Shown: positions 1 through 8,871, counted from the stretch's first letter. The stretch: DNA of 64,000 bases from AG1 sp035559775 (GCA_035559775.1 DATMAU010000008.1:74089-138088); one strand, 5' to 3'. Numbers and translations are program-made. Notes: a model not told the origin generated them from the letters alone.

Positions 1-1029
1 AAATCGTCCCGTAGACTCTATAGCCTTCTTCCACGCATACACAGCGTCATAGATATATGGTGCGTAGAAGAGCGGATCGTAGCCGTGTTTCTGTCTAAAC
101 GCATCGTAGAAGGCCTTAAGCTTCGGATCGGCACCAGCGCCTCTACCATATGAGAAGAATATGAATACCTGGTACGCCGTCTTCCCCCCAGTTATGTTCC
201 ACTGCTCGGGTCTCATCCCAACACCGTCGAACTGGATCAGCACGAACGGAGGCTTCAGGTCGTCATAGTCTCTCTGGAGGAACTTGGCATCGCCATAAGC
301 GCTCCATACTAGTAACAGCTGGACACCACTGTCTCTAGCCTTTGTTAGATGCGGTACAAAGCTGGTGGTCTTACCAGTATCTATTGTCCCTTCATAGACA
401 AGTTCAAAACCATCCTGCCTGATAGCATTCTTAACAGTGCTGACCACAGGGGCTGTCCAGGGCGCGTTATCATATAACAGGCCGAACCTCTTTAGACCAA
501 GCTGCTGCGCGATCATCTTTGCCGGGTAATATACGAAGAGGGCATGTGTGGAGGCGTTTGTGTTGAACCTGAACCAATATCTATACCCAGGATTGTTACT
601 CACATTAATATCGATAACATCGCTGGTCGCCCCCATAGCGAAAACAGGGATCTTGTACTGCTGGATCAGGGGCAAGATGGCTAGCCCGACAGGGCTTGCA
701 TGTAATCCGAATACAGCAGCTACTTTATCTTCCTCGACAAGTTTTCTAAACCCGCTCACACCTTTATCAGGCGTGTTTCCATCGTCATAGGCAACGATCT
801 CGATCTTTCTCCCCAGAACACCGCCAGCCTTGTTTATCTCCTCAACTGCTAGCTGTACGGCTTTAAACCCGACATCGCCGAACTCCGTCTGGAGAGGACC
901 TAGAAACCCTATCTTCACAGTACCAGGTGCTTGTGGTTGGCTCATCATTACTGCTAGGGCTGCCCCTATAGCTGCTATCACAATTATAGTAACTATTATT
1001 ATAATATATGTTCTCGATAGTGCTCTCAT
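1..1029 (-). CDS. ABC transporter substrate-binding protein, branched-chain amino acid/amide type (partial, 3' end cut)
   Basis: The reading frame stays open to the left edge of the window, giving 343 residues without a stop. It starts at ATG 1029, preceded by a strong GGGAGGT ribosome-binding site. Residues 1-28 are a basic N-terminus plus a hydrophobic Ile/Val/Ala stretch, read as a signal peptide or membrane anchor. The mature part begins with VKIGFLGPLQTEFGDVG, followed by AVQLAVEEINKAGG and VAAVFGLHASP, which is the type I periplasmic-binding fold of LivK/UrtA-like receptors. It should capture an amino acid, amide or similar small ligand outside the cell. The permease and ATPase genes would lie left of the window. 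It is divergent from the HTH_10 regulator at 1133, which might control it (inference). Ligand unknown. Confidence 0.9.
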   Translation of the reverse strand, partial: MRALSRTYIIIIVTIIVIAAIGAALAVMMSQPQAPGTVKIGFLGPLQTEFGDVGFKAVQLAVEEINKAGGVLGRKIEIVAYDDGNTPDKGVSGFRKLVEEDKVAAVFGLHASPVGLAILPLIQQYKIPVFAMGATSDVIDINVSNNPGYRYWFRFNTNASTHALFVYYPAKMIAQQLGLKRFGLLYDNAPWTAPVVSTVKNAIRQDGFELVYEGTIDTGKTTSFVPHLTKARDSGVQLLLVWSAYGDAKFLQRDYDDLKPPFVLIQFDGVGMRPEQWNITGGKTAYQVFIFFSYGRGAGADPKLKAFYDAFRQKHGYDPLFYAPYIYDAVYAWKKAIESTGRF

Positions 1030-1132
1030 TAAACCTCCCTCTATATATAGGATTAGTCAACTATATATTATCATCTAATTCTGTTTGATTATGCATATTT
1101 AAGCTTCTTATTGACACACGCAGTGAGACCCC

Positions 1133-1813
1133 ATGGTATCTAGGGCTGGTATCTATTACTTCGAGGTTGAGCACCATGGGTGCTGGACAACCATTACTAG
1201 GGATCAGGATGTGGTTGTAAAAACGCTTAGACAGGAGTTCAGAGACCCTGAGATCTTTAGGGCTAGCGTCATGATTATAGGCAGGGATACCAGATCATTT
1301 ATAACAAGGATACGAAGGCTGAGGGAGATCCTCAGGGTTGATATCAACCTCTTCCAAGAGAGGAGATGGGTTAATGGTGAGAGGACAAGGCTAGCCATCA
1401 TGGATTTCGAGAGCCGTAGACATGGATCCATATCGGATCTTGTGTACAGGCTTGGAGGCATAATTCTGAGACAGGAGGTGGTGGGCGGGCTTGAGAAATG
1501 GAAGATCCTGATCCCGAGATCCTCTATCAGGCTAGAAGAAACCCTCAGAGAGGCATTGAATAGAGGATGTAACCTGGTAGAGATGCGGGGAAGAGATCTA
1601 GAGCCATCCATGATAGATGGTAGCATCGATGCAATGCTAACCGGCTATGAAAAACGGGCTATGATAGCAGCGCTTAAGAGCGGCTTCATAGACTATCCCA
1701 GAAGGGCTAAGGCTGCAGACGTTGCAAAGATGCTAGGAGTGAGCCCGGCCACCTTTATATATCATTTTAGAAGGGCTGAGAAGAAGCTGGCTAGGCTGGT
1801 GCTTCTAGAGTAA
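1133..1813 (+). CDS. HTH_10 (bacterio-opsin activator type) transcriptional regulator
   Basis: The protein has 226 residues. The C-terminal part (about residues 165-225) has the HTH_10 arrangement: a helix with YEKRAMIAALKSGFIDYPRR, then AADVAKMLGVSPATFIYHFR, then a basic helix. The N-terminal 160 residues resemble the ligand-sensing part of archaeal Bat-like regulators and contain no motif I can assign. ATG 1133 follows an AT-rich stretch with several TATA-like motifs. The gene is divergent from the ABC binding protein, with about 100 bp between the two starts, so autoregulation or control of that transporter is plausible but not shown. A second HTH_10 protein lies at 30722-31372. Confidence 0.85.
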   Translation: MVSRAGIYYFEVEHHGCWTTITRDQDVVVKTLRQEFRDPEIFRASVMIIGRDTRSFITRIRRLREILRVDINLFQERRWVNGERTRLAIMDFESRRHGSISDLVYRLGGIILRQEVVGGLEKWKILIPRSSIRLEETLREALNRGCNLVEMRGRDLEPSMIDGSIDAMLTGYEKRAMIAALKSGFIDYPRRAKAADVAKMLGVSPATFIYHFRRAEKKLARLVLLE

Positions 1814-2428
1814 CTATTGAAGATCGTTAGCCATGCTCGGATCCTTTCTAGCTATGCTTCTGAGAACCTCGATAGCCTTTCTCCTAAACTCATTAATATC
1901 GATCCCATCGTTAACTATCATTATATCGGCCACCGCTATAACACTCCCAAGCCCTAGTGAGAGTTCTAGAGAATCCCTCGCAACAAACTCCTCCCAGCTC
2001 TTCGGATCCCCCTCCCTCCCCCTACTGGAAAGCCTCGCAAACCTGGTTTTAGGGCTAGCATGTATACCGATAATAATTACTTCTGAGAAGCTCTTTCTAA
2101 AAATCTCGATCTCTTTTAAAGATCTCGAGCCATCTATAACAACATAGCGACACCTGCCCGAGACTCCATGGCTTGAGAACACCTCATTCACAGTCATCTT
2201 GGCAACAAAATCCTCACCATATATCTTCCTAAGCTCCACAGCAACCATAGCCATGTTGCTCCTAGTTATGGGGAGACCCCTCCTAACAAGCTCTCTCCTC
2301 ACCACATCGCCCATAACATATACCTCGAAACCCAGCTCCCTAGCGGTTTCTGAGAATATGCTTTTACCAGAGCCCGGCATGCCTGTAACCACGATGGCTA
2401 TGACGCACCCAGCCCTCGTATCCGACAA
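1814..2428 (-). CDS. UPF0200 family P-loop nucleotide kinase-like protein
   Basis: The protein has 204 residues. A P-loop (VVTGMPGSGKSIFSETA, about residues 13-29) is followed by the family signature VYVMGDVVRRELVRRGLP, and a Walker-B-like strand YVVIDGSRSLKEIEIF lies near residue 105. This is the archaeal UPF0200 family, related to dephospho-CoA and adenylate kinases; its substrate is not established as far as I know. A separate GTP-dependent dephospho-CoA kinase is encoded at 15785, so this gene is probably not the main CoA kinase. The start shown is TTG at 2428. The stop abuts the stop of the convergent HTH_10 gene with no gap. Confidence 0.85.
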   Translation of the reverse strand: MSDTRAGCVIAIVVTGMPGSGKSIFSETARELGFEVYVMGDVVRRELVRRGLPITRSNMAMVAVELRKIYGEDFVAKMTVNEVFSSHGVSGRCRYVVIDGSRSLKEIEIFRKSFSEVIIIGIHASPKTRFARLSSRGREGDPKSWEEFVARDSLELSLGLGSVIAVADIMIVNDGIDINEFRRKAIEVLRSIARKDPSMANDLQ

Positions 2429-2507
2429 GATACCCCCAGCCCTCTATAAAGCTAAAAAGTTATAAGGCATTCGAACCCTTTCGATAGGAAACCCGTAACT
2501 CCTATGG

Positions 2508-2569
2508 TGGCGCCGCGGCCGGGATTTGAACCCGGGTCACGGGCTATCCGCAGCGCCCACAGGCCCCAG
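2508..2569 (-). tRNA. Stand-alone tRNA 3' half (tRNA-Glu-like): part of a putative split tRNA gene
   Basis: On the minus strand, positions 2545-2508 read as a complete tRNA 3' half: base 38 (A), anticodon-stem strand GCCCG (2544-2540), a four-base variable loop TGAC, a perfect T arm CCGGG-TTCAAAT-CCCGG (2535-2519), acceptor strand CCGCGGC (2518-2512), discriminator G and encoded CCA (2510-2508). No D arm, anticodon or 5' acceptor strand GCCGCGG lies upstream before the aIF1 stop, and I found none elsewhere in the window. Instead there is a GC-rich leader (about 2569-2546) ending in GCGGAT before the canonical 37/38 splice position. A TATA box lies about 25 bp further upstream. The acceptor, variable loop and A38 fit archaeal tRNA-Glu best; tRNA-Asp is the main alternative. 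The anticodon cannot be known from this half. Confidence 0.75.
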
Positions 2570-2590
2570 ATAGATATATGTTAAGAAATG

Positions 2591-2600
2591 CTTATAAATT
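2591..2600 (-). promoter_or_regulatory. TATA box for the tRNA 3' half transcript
   Basis: The minus strand reads AATTTATAAG here, a good archaeal TATA box. Its centre is about 26 bp before the start of the GC-rich leader at about 2569. That spacing indicates the tRNA half is transcribed as its own RNA rather than as the tail of a longer gene. Confidence 0.6.
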
Positions 2601-2629
2601 AGAGCGTGGGTGGGTTTAAAAAGGCTCTT

Positions 2630-2959
2630 TTACACTTCTCCCTCCACTTCTTCGATCATTATTATGTTCTCCTCAGGCACACCGAGCTCCTTGATCAATA
2701 TGTTCTTCACCCTAAGCCTATGGTCTCCCTGGAGCTCTATCCTTCCGTTCTTAGCAGTCCCTCCTGTAGCTAGTTTCGATTTAAGCATGGATGCTATTTT
2801 CCTTAGATCCTGTGTCTCGTCAAGCCCCTCTATTATTGTTACCTCTTTCCCGAACTTTCTTTTCTCTAAGCGTATTTTTACAATCTGTTGCTCGACCATT
2901 AGCTGTCTACATATCTCTGGGGGGAGGCCTCCACATATGTTCTCAAGAGAGCTTTTCAT
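2630..2959 (-). CDS. Translation initiation factor aIF1 (SUI1)
   Basis: The protein has 109 residues, the usual length for the archaeal eIF1/SUI1 family. It shows the core KIRLEKRKFGKEVTIIEGLD followed by KSKLATGGTAKNGRIELQGDH, the conserved beta-alpha plait signature that binds the 30S P-site region and polices start-codon selection. The start is ATG 2959. The gene stands alone between the tRNA half downstream and the aromatic-degradation operon upstream. Identification is firm; the N-terminal 20 residues are less conserved, so a slightly later start is possible. Confidence 0.95.
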   Translation of the reverse strand: MKSSLENICGGLPPEICRQLMVEQQIVKIRLEKRKFGKEVTIIEGLDETQDLRKIASMLKSKLATGGTAKNGRIELQGDHRLRVKNILIKELGVPEENIIMIEEVEGEV

Positions 2960-3067
2960 GTTCTCCTCGATACACCCACTAAATGAAGGCTTAGTAAGCT
3001 AATATATTTGAAAAATTTGAGCACCATGATCCTGGCTGAGGCTTGTTAAAAGATCCGACCTATTTAT

Positions 3068-4546
3068 TTATTGCTTCGGGTTGGGCATCTGATCCAGGAT
3101 CTCCTTAACCATTCTCTTCAACTCATCCTGCTTGGATCTATATACCTCCGTGTATGTCTGAGCCCACCTTATCGTTGGATCCCCTCTGCTGAACCGATCA
3201 TACTGCTCATACCTCATACCAACCTCAGAGCCTATAACATCCCATAATAGGTTGAAGAGCTTCACCCTCTCTAGAGCGTTAAGCCCCTTCATGGCTAGGT
3301 ATTTCTCTATATATGCTCTCTCCTCGGGGTTCTCGAAATCCTTTATAGACGCTGGTATTGGTATAGATGAACCAGCTGAGATAAGCCTCAGGATCTCGTT
3401 GGCCCTTGGAAGGGCTTTCATGTTAAAGTGGCTAGCAGATATAGCTATCTGGGCATTCGGTCTAACTATGTTGGGGAGCTCTTCTGCAAGCTCTATAGAG
3501 CCGTATATAGCTGCCTCGTTGAGGGCTAGGTAGATCAGGATCTCGCCCAGCTTTTCTTGAACATTTATAAACCCATCTATACCAGAAGCCTGGGCTATAG
3601 ATATAGCTAGGCCTGCGAGGAACTTTAGCCTGCAGTAATGCTGTATCACGAAGTGCCAGTTAAACCATGACCTTAGCCTCACCTCGTGCCACATGAAGTT
3701 CTCGATCTCCTCGGGCTTTTTATAGAATATTATATTCTCCCACGGTACCAGGACATCGTCGAATACTAGCAGTCCGTCGCTCTCCTCATATTTCGATGAT
3801 ATTGGGTATTCGAACTCGGAGTAACCGCTCCTCGGCTCAAACCCTCTTCTCGCAAGCACTTTAACGCCTTTAGTGTTTGTTGGTATCGCGAAGAATATGG
3901 CGTACCTAGGATCGGTATCCCTCCTTATGTTGGGTAGGTACCATAGCCACTCAGCATATGCTGCTGACGTAGAGATCATCGCTGCGCCTCTTACTATGAC
4001 ACCCTCGCTTGTTTCCTTAACAACCCCTGCCCATATATATGGATCTGGCCATTGTGATGGTGGTTTTGACCTATCATACATGGGGGCTACTATGGCGTGT
4101 GTGAAGAAGAGATCTTTTTTAGCATGCTGCCTATAGATCTCGATAGCGTTCTCACCATATCTAGACCCGAAGTGCTTAGCGAAATAGTCGCTATGTGCTG
4201 CGAATATAGCGCTCCATAGGTTGAGATAGTCGGGGCTTCTGCCGAAGAATCCTCTATAGTGATCATATATTGTTATGAGCCCTTCTGCAAGCCTTCTGAG
4301 ATCCTTCTTGGACTTCGGGATCATGAAGCTTATACTTACCTCCTCACCAAGCATAGCGCTATAGTGTCTCAGCTTGTCAGACTTCCCTGGATCCCAGTGG
4401 AGGTCATAGTACTCTGCTGTTGTTTTTACAGGTATTCTGAAGGCTGGGTGATCCGCTATATTTTCTACGACTTTTCCATCGTAGTATACTACTGGATGGT
4501 TGCCTTCTCTAATAGATCTTATGTAATCCTCCCCTCTCCTGATCAT
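3068..4546 (-). CDS. 4-hydroxyphenylacetate 3-hydroxylase-family flavin-dependent oxygenase (HpaB-like)
   Basis: The protein has 492 residues from ATG 4546. GGTGGTGATC immediately before that ATG is a ribosome-binding site, so I prefer it to a GTG three codons earlier. HpaB-family features include MIRRGEDYIRSIREGNHPVVYYDG at the start, VRGAAMISTSAAYA in the middle, and LVFDDVLVPWENIIFYKKPEE, a typical flavin-pocket loop. The family uses reduced FAD to ortho-hydroxylate phenols to catechols, or acts as a 4-hydroxybutyryl-CoA dehydratase. It starts 2 bp after the stop of a catechol-dioxygenase-like gene, which favours the hydroxylase role (inference). No HpaC flavin reductase is seen nearby, so reduced flavin must come from elsewhere. 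Confidence 0.88.
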   Translation of the reverse strand: MIRRGEDYIRSIREGNHPVVYYDGKVVENIADHPAFRIPVKTTAEYYDLHWDPGKSDKLRHYSAMLGEEVSISFMIPKSKKDLRRLAEGLITIYDHYRGFFGRSPDYLNLWSAIFAAHSDYFAKHFGSRYGENAIEIYRQHAKKDLFFTHAIVAPMYDRSKPPSQWPDPYIWAGVVKETSEGVIVRGAAMISTSAAYAEWLWYLPNIRRDTDPRYAIFFAIPTNTKGVKVLARRGFEPRSGYSEFEYPISSKYEESDGLLVFDDVLVPWENIIFYKKPEEIENFMWHEVRLRSWFNWHFVIQHYCRLKFLAGLAISIAQASGIDGFINVQEKLGEILIYLALNEAAIYGSIELAEELPNIVRPNAQIAISASHFNMKALPRANEILRLISAGSSIPIPASIKDFENPEERAYIEKYLAMKGLNALERVKLFNLLWDVIGSEVGMRYEQYDRFSRGDPTIRWAQTYTEVYRSKQDELKRMVKEILDQMPNPKQ

Positions 4547-4548
4547 GA

Positions 4549-5559
4549 TCACCACCTTATGGTGGGCATCATGCTCGTATAGCCTTCGAGGGGTTTCATA
4601 CCGCCCCTAACGATCGATTCCACCGGTTTTATCTCCTTCCATCTACCGGGTATAGGTCTACCCCAGAAGTCAGATCTATATCTAGCCTGATCGAATCTCC
4701 ACTCAATAGGCTTCCACTTATCAGGATCTAGTATCACGTAATCACCTGTGAAGAGCTCTATCCTAATCCCGTCTGGATCCCTTATATAGAAGTAGAAAGC
4801 CCTAGTAGCACCATGCCTCCCAGGTCCTCTTTCTATAGAGTCCCACATACCGAGGCTGGCTAGTATATCCGCAACCCTCACCATATCCCTCATCTCTGGA
4901 ACGATATATGCGACATGGTGGAAACCAGGCCCAGGATCTTTCCCAAGGGTTTTTCCCAAAGCCACATCGTGGGAGTCGTGTTTATAGTAAGAGGTAACCC
5001 ACGCTGCATGTTTAGAGCCATCCTCGCCTAAGAAGTACTCGGTGAGTATGAAACCGAGATCTTTTATATAGTATTTCAGAGCCTCATCAAGATCCCTGAC
5101 TGGGAGTGAGATATTGACGTGGGATAACCTTACCGGGGGTGCTCCTCTATACTGGCTATACTTTAACCCAAGATCCCCTGTATACTCCATGTCGTAGTAA
5201 AACACTAGAGGAAACCCATACGGATCTTCAACTGCTATAGCGTCGGAAACACCCTTCTCGGAGAACCTAGATACAGGTAGCCCCATAGATCTATAGTAAT
5301 CCCTAGCCCTCTCGAGATCCTCTGGAGAATTCACCCTAAACGCTATATAGGATAACCCGGGCTCAGAGCCTTTCCTAAGCACGAGGCTGTGGTGCTGGCC
5401 TTCCTCAACACCCTTGAGGTAGAGCTCATCCCCGCTCTTCTCAACCTCAACAAAGCCCAGGATATCGCAGTAGAAAGACCTAGCCTTCTCAAGATCGGAA
5501 ACCCTCAAGCCTACGTGGGAGATTCTATGGATACCAAATACTGGCACTCTAACCACCAC
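4549..5559 (-). CDS. Extradiol catechol dioxygenase (two-domain VOC family, HpaD/BphC-like)
   Basis: The protein has 336 residues with two glyoxalase/VOC domains. The first starts with HRISHVGLRVSDLEKARSFY. The second (about residues 140-270) carries the iron ligands: His in RLSHVNIS, His in GFHHVAYIV and Glu in GIRIELFTG, the 2-His-1-Glu triad of extradiol dioxygenases. The reaction would be meta-cleavage of a catechol such as 3,4-dihydroxyphenylacetate; the substrate is inferred from the HpaB-like gene directly downstream. The start shown is GTG 5559. The two genes form an operon (hydroxylation, then ring cleavage). Later pathway enzymes are not in this window. Confidence 0.88.
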   Translation of the reverse strand: MVVRVPVFGIHRISHVGLRVSDLEKARSFYCDILGFVEVEKSGDELYLKGVEEGQHHSLVLRKGSEPGLSYIAFRVNSPEDLERARDYYRSMGLPVSRFSEKGVSDAIAVEDPYGFPLVFYYDMEYTGDLGLKYSQYRGAPPVRLSHVNISLPVRDLDEALKYYIKDLGFILTEYFLGEDGSKHAAWVTSYYKHDSHDVALGKTLGKDPGPGFHHVAYIVPEMRDMVRVADILASLGMWDSIERGPGRHGATRAFYFYIRDPDGIRIELFTGDYVILDPDKWKPIEWRFDQARYRSDFWGRPIPGRWKEIKPVESIVRGGMKPLEGYTSMMPTIRW

Positions 5560-5716
5560 ATAGTAATTCTTCAGGACTATTTAATATACATGTAATCAAA
5601 TGAATTAGATTAACACGGCCACTTATGTGTTAAAATATAATTTGTATAAACAGTATACTGGTTGACGGCTTCGGAACAGAATTACTATAGGAACTTATTC
5701 TAAAAATCGGTTCTGC

Positions 5717-8335
5717 TCATAACTCACATGTCGCACATGAGGGGTCTGTGAATCCCTCTACAGTGAATCTAGGTATCCTTAAACGCTCCTTTACCTGTGA
5801 AATCTGCTGCTGTTGGGATTGCTGAGCCTGCTGTGCCTGGGTATTCTCTTCCTTCCTAGCAGTCTTCTGCATATCCACGGTCTTTAGCCCGAAGTATATT
5901 ACCTGTTTGCTCTTAGACTTGTCCCTATAGACAGTTATACCCTTGATCCCTAGCTTCCAAGCAAGCCTATATACGTGATCCACGTCCTCCTCAGAGGCTT
6001 CTGAAGCCATGTTTATAGTCTTGGAGACACCAGCGTCTACCCACTGCTGCCATGCAGCCTGGTGAAGAACATGATATATGGGGCTCACATCATGGGCTGT
6101 TCTGAATAGCTCTCTAAGGGTTCTCGGCATGAAGGGGTTATGATCTATAGATCCTGTTTCGGCAACAGCTTCAACAACCTCTGGGGAGTCTAGCTCATAT
6201 CTCCTGAGATATTCTAGGAACACTCTGTCAAGCTCTATGAAGGTACCCACGGCAACAGCTCTTACAAAGGCTAGTGCAAATATAGGCTCTATAGAGCTTG
6301 ATGTACCAGCTATTATCGAGATCGTTCCCGTAGGCGCTATTGAGAGAACCTGTGCATTCCTCACACCATGTTCGAGAATACTGCTCTCAAGAGATCTAGG
6401 ATCAACATTGAGCTTTGAGATAAGCTTGGAGACCTTCTCAGAGGGTTTGCCCTCGATCCCGGCTTCCCTCAGTAGATCCTCAACAGGTTTTGAGAACTCC
6501 CAGGCAGCCCTATAGAGCTTCGGGTTGAATGCTGTGAAAGCGCCTTTCTCTCTGGCAAGCTCTATCGATGATCTCAATGCGTGGTAGTATATGAACCTTG
6601 CTAGATACCATGCTAGGTATATTGCATCAACACTATCATACTTAATTCCAAGCCTTATGAGTGCATGGGCCCAGCCCATAACGCCTAGACCAACCTTTCT
6701 AGTGAGCTTAGCCCCTCTCTCAAGCTGTGGTAGGGGCCATTTAGCAGCATCTATCACGTTATCCAGGAACCTTATAGCTGTCTCTATATCCCTTACAAGT
6801 AGATCGAGATCTATATCTGTGCTCCCATCCTCCCTCACCACTATATATTTAACTAGATCGAGAGATCCCAGGTTGCATGGCTCCCAATCTAGGAGGGGCT
6901 CCTCGGCACACGGGTTTGTGGCGTTTATCTTCCCCACATACCATGCCGTGTGCCTCCTATTGATAGTATCTATAAACACAAGCCCTGGATCTCCTGAATC
7001 CCACGCTCCCCTCACTATTTTCCTCCACAGCTCTCTAGGATCGATCCACCTTACTATAGCTCCCTCCCTCTCAGCTATTACTAGAGCCTCCTCCCACGTG
7101 ATCACCCTGGACTCGTCGAGAGGGACAGAGCCTCCCCTCTCCTCAAGCTCGTCTATTATAACCTCCTGAATCCACTCCTCCTCAATACTAAACCTAGCCC
7201 TCGCTATAGCATAGTACCTCGAATCACCAGACCCTGGTCTCAGCTGCGTCTTTCTCGGGTTTATGAGGGGGAATTTCTCGCCCTTCTCAAGAGCTTCCAT
7301 GAACGAATCATAGATCCCGACACTTATATTGAAGTTCTGGAGATGCACATCCCTAAGCTCTCCAGTCTTGCTCACTATGAACTTCTCTATATCGGGATGC
7401 CATACATGCAGGATCCCCATGTTAGCCCCTCTCCTCTTACCGCCCTGCTTGATCACATCGGTGTTAACGTCGAAGAGCCTCATGAAGCTCAGGGGACCCG
7501 AGGCTACCCCAGCTGTTGATGCAACAGTATCTCCCTCGGGCCTCAGCTCTGAGAACGAGAACCCTGTTCCGCCACCCATCTTGTGTATAATAGCCTGGGC
7601 CCTCACAGCATCCATTATACCCTCTCCATCCGGGGTTACTAGAGAATCCCTCACGGGTATTACGAAGCAGGCTGAGAGTATCCCGAGCTTTGTCCCAGCG
7701 TTCATTAGCGTCGGTGTGTTGGGAATAAATCTAAGGCTTGACATTATCTCGTAGAACCTCTCCTCAAGCTCTCCAACCTCTTTCTCAGACTTGCCGTAAT
7801 GCTTCTCAACAGAGGCTATAACCCTGGCAACCCTTCTGAAGAGCTTCTGGGGCGTCTCTATATACCTCAGGGTCTCGGGATCTTTGAGTAGGTATCTAGC
7901 CTCAAGAACCTTTATAGCCTGGTATGTGAGGAGGAGATCCCTCTCATCAAACGAACCATCCCACTTATCACCATATAGATCCTGGTAGATCCTTGCAAGA
8001 GCATACCTCTTAGCAGCCTCGAAGAACCTCTGATCCCTCACACCAAGTATCATGAACCTCTTCTCAACAAGATCAGCAAGGTCTCTTGAGCTAATCTCAC
8101 AGACCTGTTTATTCCCACACCTCTCCATAATATCCCCATATACCCCCTCAATTACATGCTCCGCCTCCTCAGCATCTATACCAGCAGATCTAAGGGCAAG
8201 GATAACAGATCTAGCTAGCTTGCTAACATCGAAACCCTCCTTACGAGAATCCCTCTTAATAACAACTATCTCTAAACCAGCCACCTGCCCACCAGCTTCT
8301 TTCTCAGCAACCTTTAACCCCTCAGAGCTAGACAT
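5717..8335 (-). CDS. nrdJ: Adenosylcobalamin-dependent (class II) ribonucleotide reductase
   Basis: The protein has 872 residues and reduces ribonucleotides to deoxyribonucleotides. Residues 24-115 form an ATP-cone (VIKRDSRKEGFDVSKLARSV), the allosteric activity site. The catalytic barrel has the first redox cysteine in LSACFVIPV, the thiyl/Glu motif NPCAEEPL and the loop APTGTISIIAGTSSSIEP. The C-terminal CATCEL carries the cysteine pair that re-reduces the active site, preceded by a Gln-rich linker (about 820-845). No intein is present. GGTGGTGAT lies 2 bp upstream of ATG 8335 and a TATA box near 8386. Class II enzymes need no oxygen, so they work with or without air. No other reductase subunit gene is present here. 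Confidence 0.96.
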   Translation of the reverse strand: MSSSEGLKVAEKEAGGQVAGLEIVVIKRDSRKEGFDVSKLARSVILALRSAGIDAEEAEHVIEGVYGDIMERCGNKQVCEISSRDLADLVEKRFMILGVRDQRFFEAAKRYALARIYQDLYGDKWDGSFDERDLLLTYQAIKVLEARYLLKDPETLRYIETPQKLFRRVARVIASVEKHYGKSEKEVGELEERFYEIMSSLRFIPNTPTLMNAGTKLGILSACFVIPVRDSLVTPDGEGIMDAVRAQAIIHKMGGGTGFSFSELRPEGDTVASTAGVASGPLSFMRLFDVNTDVIKQGGKRRGANMGILHVWHPDIEKFIVSKTGELRDVHLQNFNISVGIYDSFMEALEKGEKFPLINPRKTQLRPGSGDSRYYAIARARFSIEEEWIQEVIIDELEERGGSVPLDESRVITWEEALVIAEREGAIVRWIDPRELWRKIVRGAWDSGDPGLVFIDTINRRHTAWYVGKINATNPCAEEPLLDWEPCNLGSLDLVKYIVVREDGSTDIDLDLLVRDIETAIRFLDNVIDAAKWPLPQLERGAKLTRKVGLGVMGWAHALIRLGIKYDSVDAIYLAWYLARFIYYHALRSSIELAREKGAFTAFNPKLYRAAWEFSKPVEDLLREAGIEGKPSEKVSKLISKLNVDPRSLESSILEHGVRNAQVLSIAPTGTISIIAGTSSSIEPIFALAFVRAVAVGTFIELDRVFLEYLRRYELDSPEVVEAVAETGSIDHNPFMPRTLRELFRTAHDVSPIYHVLHQAAWQQWVDAGVSKTINMASEASEEDVDHVYRLAWKLGIKGITVYRDKSKSKQVIYFGLKTVDMQKTARKEENTQAQQAQQSQQQQISQVKERLRIPRFTVEGFTDPSCATCEL

Positions 8336-8381
8336 AGATCACCACCTATTGTGTGACCATATCCTATTGCCACTTGGCTAC

Positions 8382-8391
8382 GTATATATAG
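8382..8391 (-). promoter_or_regulatory. TATA box of nrdJ
   Basis: The minus strand reads CTATATATAC about 48 bp upstream of the nrdJ ATG. A start site about 25 bp downstream would leave a leader of about 20 nt holding the GGTGGTGAT ribosome-binding site. Confidence 0.5.
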
Positions 8392-8525
8392 ATGGCTCAT
8401 AGGAGCCCCACTATCCCGAGTAATATCCTAAATAGAAAGGGTATAAATACCCACAGCGAGACAATACAGGGAGACCAGGGCGAAACTATCACCCTTTATT
8501 CTGAATATCGAATGATAGCATGGAG

Positions 8526-8871
8526 TTCGGGTTTCATAGCGGTTGATATTGCTTGGTATCAACCACTCTTCCCTTAGCTTCATAGACCTCAGGGCCTCTA
8601 TCATTGGATCCCATATCATTGGCCTCAACCCATTCAGTGTAACCCCAACCCACAGCTCCCCTTCATAGCATTGCTCTGGTTCATAGCTGTGGGGAACTCC
8701 CACATCATGGATCTCTTTACCTCTACCTCGCCTCTCGAATCTCTATCCCTACCCTCATCGCTGGGCGGGTATCCCATAAAAATATAGAGCCTATATAGTG
8801 TTCCACAGAGACAAATTCAATATTATTAGCTCTTATAAACCATAATGAAATCAGAAACAGTTGGCTACGGC
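8526..8871 (+). repeat. R1-A, hairpin-rich interspersed element (copy 1)
   Basis: About 346 bp. The left end has TTCGGGTTTCATAG, then a hairpin GGTTGATA...TATCAACC. The middle is C-rich and contains a CCCACAGCT...AGCTGTGGG stem. The right end carries CTTATAAAC, ATGAAATCAGAAACAG and TTGGCTACGGC. The first 99 bp after the hairpin are identical to R1-B at 13730. No long ORF and no clear target-site duplication. The right end stops 37 bp before the ATG of the gene at 8909, on the same strand. Confidence 0.85.

Noticed and set aside
863..1060. 65-codon minus-strand frame at the start of the ABC binding protein gene.
   Set aside because: It is an out-of-frame shadow of the signal peptide region; the true protein runs from 1029 to beyond the window edge.
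2455..2492. A T-loop-like GGGTTCGAATGCC on the minus strand just downstream of the tRNA 3' half.
   Set aside because: The surrounding bases pair for only four positions and no acceptor strand or anticodon arm matches; probably chance or a decayed fragment.
8428..8703. 91-codon frame on the minus strand and 61-codon frame on the plus strand.
   Set aside because: Both run through repeat R1-A and a promoter region; no protein-like features.
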